From Psychrosphaera sp. (GTDB lineage: Bacteria; Pseudomonadota; Gammaproteobacteria; Enterobacterales; Alteromonadaceae): DNA of 37,695 nt. The translations under genes were made by a program, and so were the position numbers. Positions within the stretch are counted from its first letter, which is position 1. Each line of letters starts with the position of its first letter. This document shows positions 35,862-37,695 of the stretch, one piece after another. The stretch is taken from NCBI GenBank assembly GCA_028098005.1, contig JAOHFM010000010.1, positions 1-37,695 of the forward strand, read 5' to 3'. Below the pieces are notes generated by a model. It had not been told where the DNA came from. It made no database searches and was given only the letters and a program-made list of their open reading frames with translations.

Positions 35862-37695
35862 TTAGCTAACTTTTACTGGGTATGACTTTAACTTCCAGAT
35901 TCTATCAACATAGTCTTGAATAGAACGGTCTGAGTTAAACTTGCCCATATAAGCTGTATTCAAGATAGCGCTTTTTGCCCAACCTTGCTTATCAATGTAC
36001 TTGGCATTAATTTGCTCATGCGCTTTTGAGTAACCATCAAAGTCCGCCAAACATAAATATGGGTCGCCACCATCTAAAAGACTGTGCTTAATTGAAGCTA
36101 ATTCACCTGGCTTGCCAGGTGTAAAGTAGTCAGTTTCGAACCAGTCTAACACCGCTTTAATTTCTGGGTTTGCGTAGTAATAGTCCCAAGGGCTATAACC
36201 GGCTTTGTTAACGGCTTTAACTTCATCAACCGTTAAACCAAAAATAACAACGTTGTCTTCACCAACTTCTTCAGCGATTTCTATGTTTGCACCGTCAAGC
36301 GTACCAATAGTAATTGCACCGTTTAACGCCAGTTTCATATTACCTGTACCAGACGCTTCTTTACCGGCCGTTGATATTTGCTCAGAAACATCAGCAGCGG
36401 GGATCATTTTCTCTGCTAGTGACACACGATAATTTGGTAAAAATACAACTTTCAGTTTGCCTTTTATACGCTCATCGTTATTCACTTTGTCAGCTACTTT
36501 ATTGATGGCATAAATAATATCTTTTGCTAATTTATAACCAGGCGCCGCTTTTGCACCGAAGATAAACACACGAGGGTGCATATCATAGTCTGGGTTTTGC
36601 AATAAACGACGGTATAGAGCCATGATATGCAATAAGTTTAAGTGTTGACGTTTGTATTCGTGTAAACGCTTAATTTGAATATCAAAAATAGCTGAAGGAT
36701 CTACTTCGACGTCGGTTAATTCTTTAATAACTGATGCTAACTCTACTTTGTTTTCATGTTTAATGGCCATGAATTGCTTTTGGAATTCAGCATCTTCCGC
36801 TTTTTTATCAAGATCTCGCAACAACTCTAAGTTTGTTGGCCACTTATCGCCTACTGTCGCGTCTATTAACTTGGATAATTTAGGGTTACAAGCTTTTAAC
36901 CAACGTCTTGGAGTAACACCATTAGTTACGTTCGTTAGTTTTTCTGGCCAAAGCGCATCAAATTCCGGGAATAGATCACTCTTAACCAATGCTGAGTGGA
37001 CTTCAGCAACACCATTTACTTTATTAGAACCGATAACACTTAAGTTACCCATTCTAACCATGCGCTCGTGACCTTCTTCAATTATAGAAAGCTTAGTTTT
37101 AATAGCGTCATCGCCAGGCCACTTAGCTTCAACTTCATCATTTAAAAAGCGACGGTTGATTTCATAAATAATTTCTAAATGTCTTGGTAAGACTCGCTCA
37201 AACAAACTTACTGACCATTTTTCTAAAGCTTCTGGCAACAACGTGTGGTTAGTATAGCTGAAGGTTTCGCGACATAGTTTCCACGCGTAATCCCAGTCTT
37301 GATTATATTCATCAACTAAAATTCGCATTAGTTCTGGTATAGCAACGGCTGGGTGTGTGTCATTAAGCTGGACAGCAACTTGCGCACTGAATTTGTTCCA
37401 GTCGTCACCATGAGCTCGTTGGTAACGATTAATGATGTCTTTTAGAGAACAAGCACTAAAGAAGTATTGTTGAATTAAGCGTAATTCTTTACCAGCGTCA
37501 GTTTCGTCATTAGGGTATAAAACTTTAGACACAGTTTCTGATTCAACATTTTCTTTATGAGCATCGTGATAACCACCGGCGTTAAACACATCCCAGTTAA
37601 AGAAGTCTGAAGCTCTTGATTCCCATAAACGCAAAATATTAACGTTGGTACCTTCGTAACCAACAACCGGCACATCCCAAGGAACCCCTTTAATT
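35862..37695 (-). CDS. glgP: Glycogen/alpha-glucan phosphorylase, 5' end missing
   Basis: The frame is open to the window edge, giving about 611 C-terminal residues of an enzyme that is normally over 800. The first visible residues [13 protein letters not shown] match the family. Further landmarks are [35 protein letters not shown], and the PLP-lysine region [13 protein letters not shown], whose lysine codon is 36333-36335. It releases glucose-1-phosphate from glycogen ends with phosphate. The gene lies upstream of astE with a terminator between them. Other glg genes would lie outside the window. Confidence 0.97.
   Translation of the reverse strand, partial: IKGVPWDVPVVGYEGTNVNILRLWESRASDFFNWDVFNAGGYHDAHKENVESETVSKVLYPNDETDAGKELRLIQQYFFSACSLKDIINRYQRAHGDDWNKFSAQVAVQLNDTHPAVAIPELMRILVDEYNQDWDYAWKLCRETFSYTNHTLLPEALEKWSVSLFERVLPRHLEIIYEINRRFLNDEVEAKWPGDDAIKTKLSIIEEGHERMVRMGNLSVIGSNKVNGVAEVHSALVKSDLFPEFDALWPEKLTNVTNGVTPRRWLKACNPKLSKLIDATVGDKWPTNLELLRDLDKKAEDAEFQKQFMAIKHENKVELASVIKELTDVEVDPSAIFDIQIKRLHEYKRQHLNLLHIMALYRRLLQNPDYDMHPRVFIFGAKAAPGYKLAKDIIYAINKVADKVNNDERIKGKLKVVFLPNYRVSLAEKMIPAADVSEQISTAGKEASGTGNMKLALNGAITIGTLDGANIEIAEEVGEDNVVIFGLTVDEVKAVNKAGYSPWDYYYANPEIKAVLDWFETDYFTPGKPGELASIKHSLLDGGDPYLCLADFDGYSKAHEQINAKYIDKQGWAKSAILNTAYMGKFNSDRSIQDYVDRIWKLKSYPVKVS

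Noticed and set aside
36748..37071. 107-codon open frame on the plus strand inside glgP
   Set aside because: It lies antisense to conserved phosphorylase sequence and looks like a chance frame.
1..37695. CRISPR array, insertion sequence, prophage or integrative element
   Set aside because: No regularly spaced repeats, transposase or integrase motifs, or attachment duplication next to the tRNA-Tyr were seen.

Overview
The window reads as an ordinary chromosomal segment of a low-GC marine gammaproteobacterium of the Alteromonadales type (Colwellia, Thalassotalea and relatives are the closest in style). The basis is the mix of genes: a cbb3 oxidase cluster running into an Fnr gene, UspE, TtcA, GlnS, YdiJ, DUF2884, a branched-chain keto acid dehydrogenase operon, and a porin paired with a small phosphate-binding-like protein. 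The genus is inference. No phage genes, transposases, CRISPR array or rRNA were seen. Coding density is high and no gene-free stretch exceeds about 300 bases.

Layout. Positions 1-982 hold the 3' part of a membrane diguanylate cyclase. From 1153 to 7944 six genes lie on the minus strand, read right to left: a secreted M14 metallopeptidase, a small S4 RNA-binding protein, a LURP-one-like protein, a WYL-domain regulator, an RMD1/DUF155 membrane protein and a PLP-dependent ornithine/lysine-type decarboxylase. At 8162 a chemoreceptor starts on the plus strand behind a good match to a sigma-28 flagellar promoter. It is followed by a peroxiredoxin-like protein and, on the minus strand, a small lipoprotein.

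The centre of the window (11374-20218) is a microaerobic respiration block: ccoN-O-Q-P, a terminator, ccoH-I-S, a TauE/SafE-like membrane protein of the cbb3/copper-maturation type, fnr, then uspE. Candidate FNR boxes lie upstream of ccoN (8 of 10 conserved positions) and between fnr and uspE (9 of 10). This suggests that the oxygen sensor made at the end of the block feeds back on its start and on the neighbouring stress gene. ttcA, an Fe-S tRNA thiolase, follows and converges with glnS at a strong bidirectional terminator.

From 23318 to 28575 come a DUF2884 periplasmic protein, a LysE-type exporter, a 1020-residue YdiJ-type FAD/Fe-S D-2-hydroxyacid dehydrogenase and a small uncharacterised protein. 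Then come a tRNA-Tyr with its own promoter and terminator, a porin with a single-domain periplasmic binding protein, and the bkd operon (E1 alpha, E1 beta, and E2 with two nearly identical lipoyl domains). The window ends with an AstE-like desuccinylase and the 3' part of glycogen phosphorylase.

I did not find a convincing new multi-gene system. The best leads are a possible structured small RNA on the plus strand in the gap at about 34434-34605, the porin/mini-binding-protein pair, the lipoprotein facing ccoN across an FNR-like site, the WYL/LURP-one/RMD1 run, and several long perfect inverted repeats between genes.
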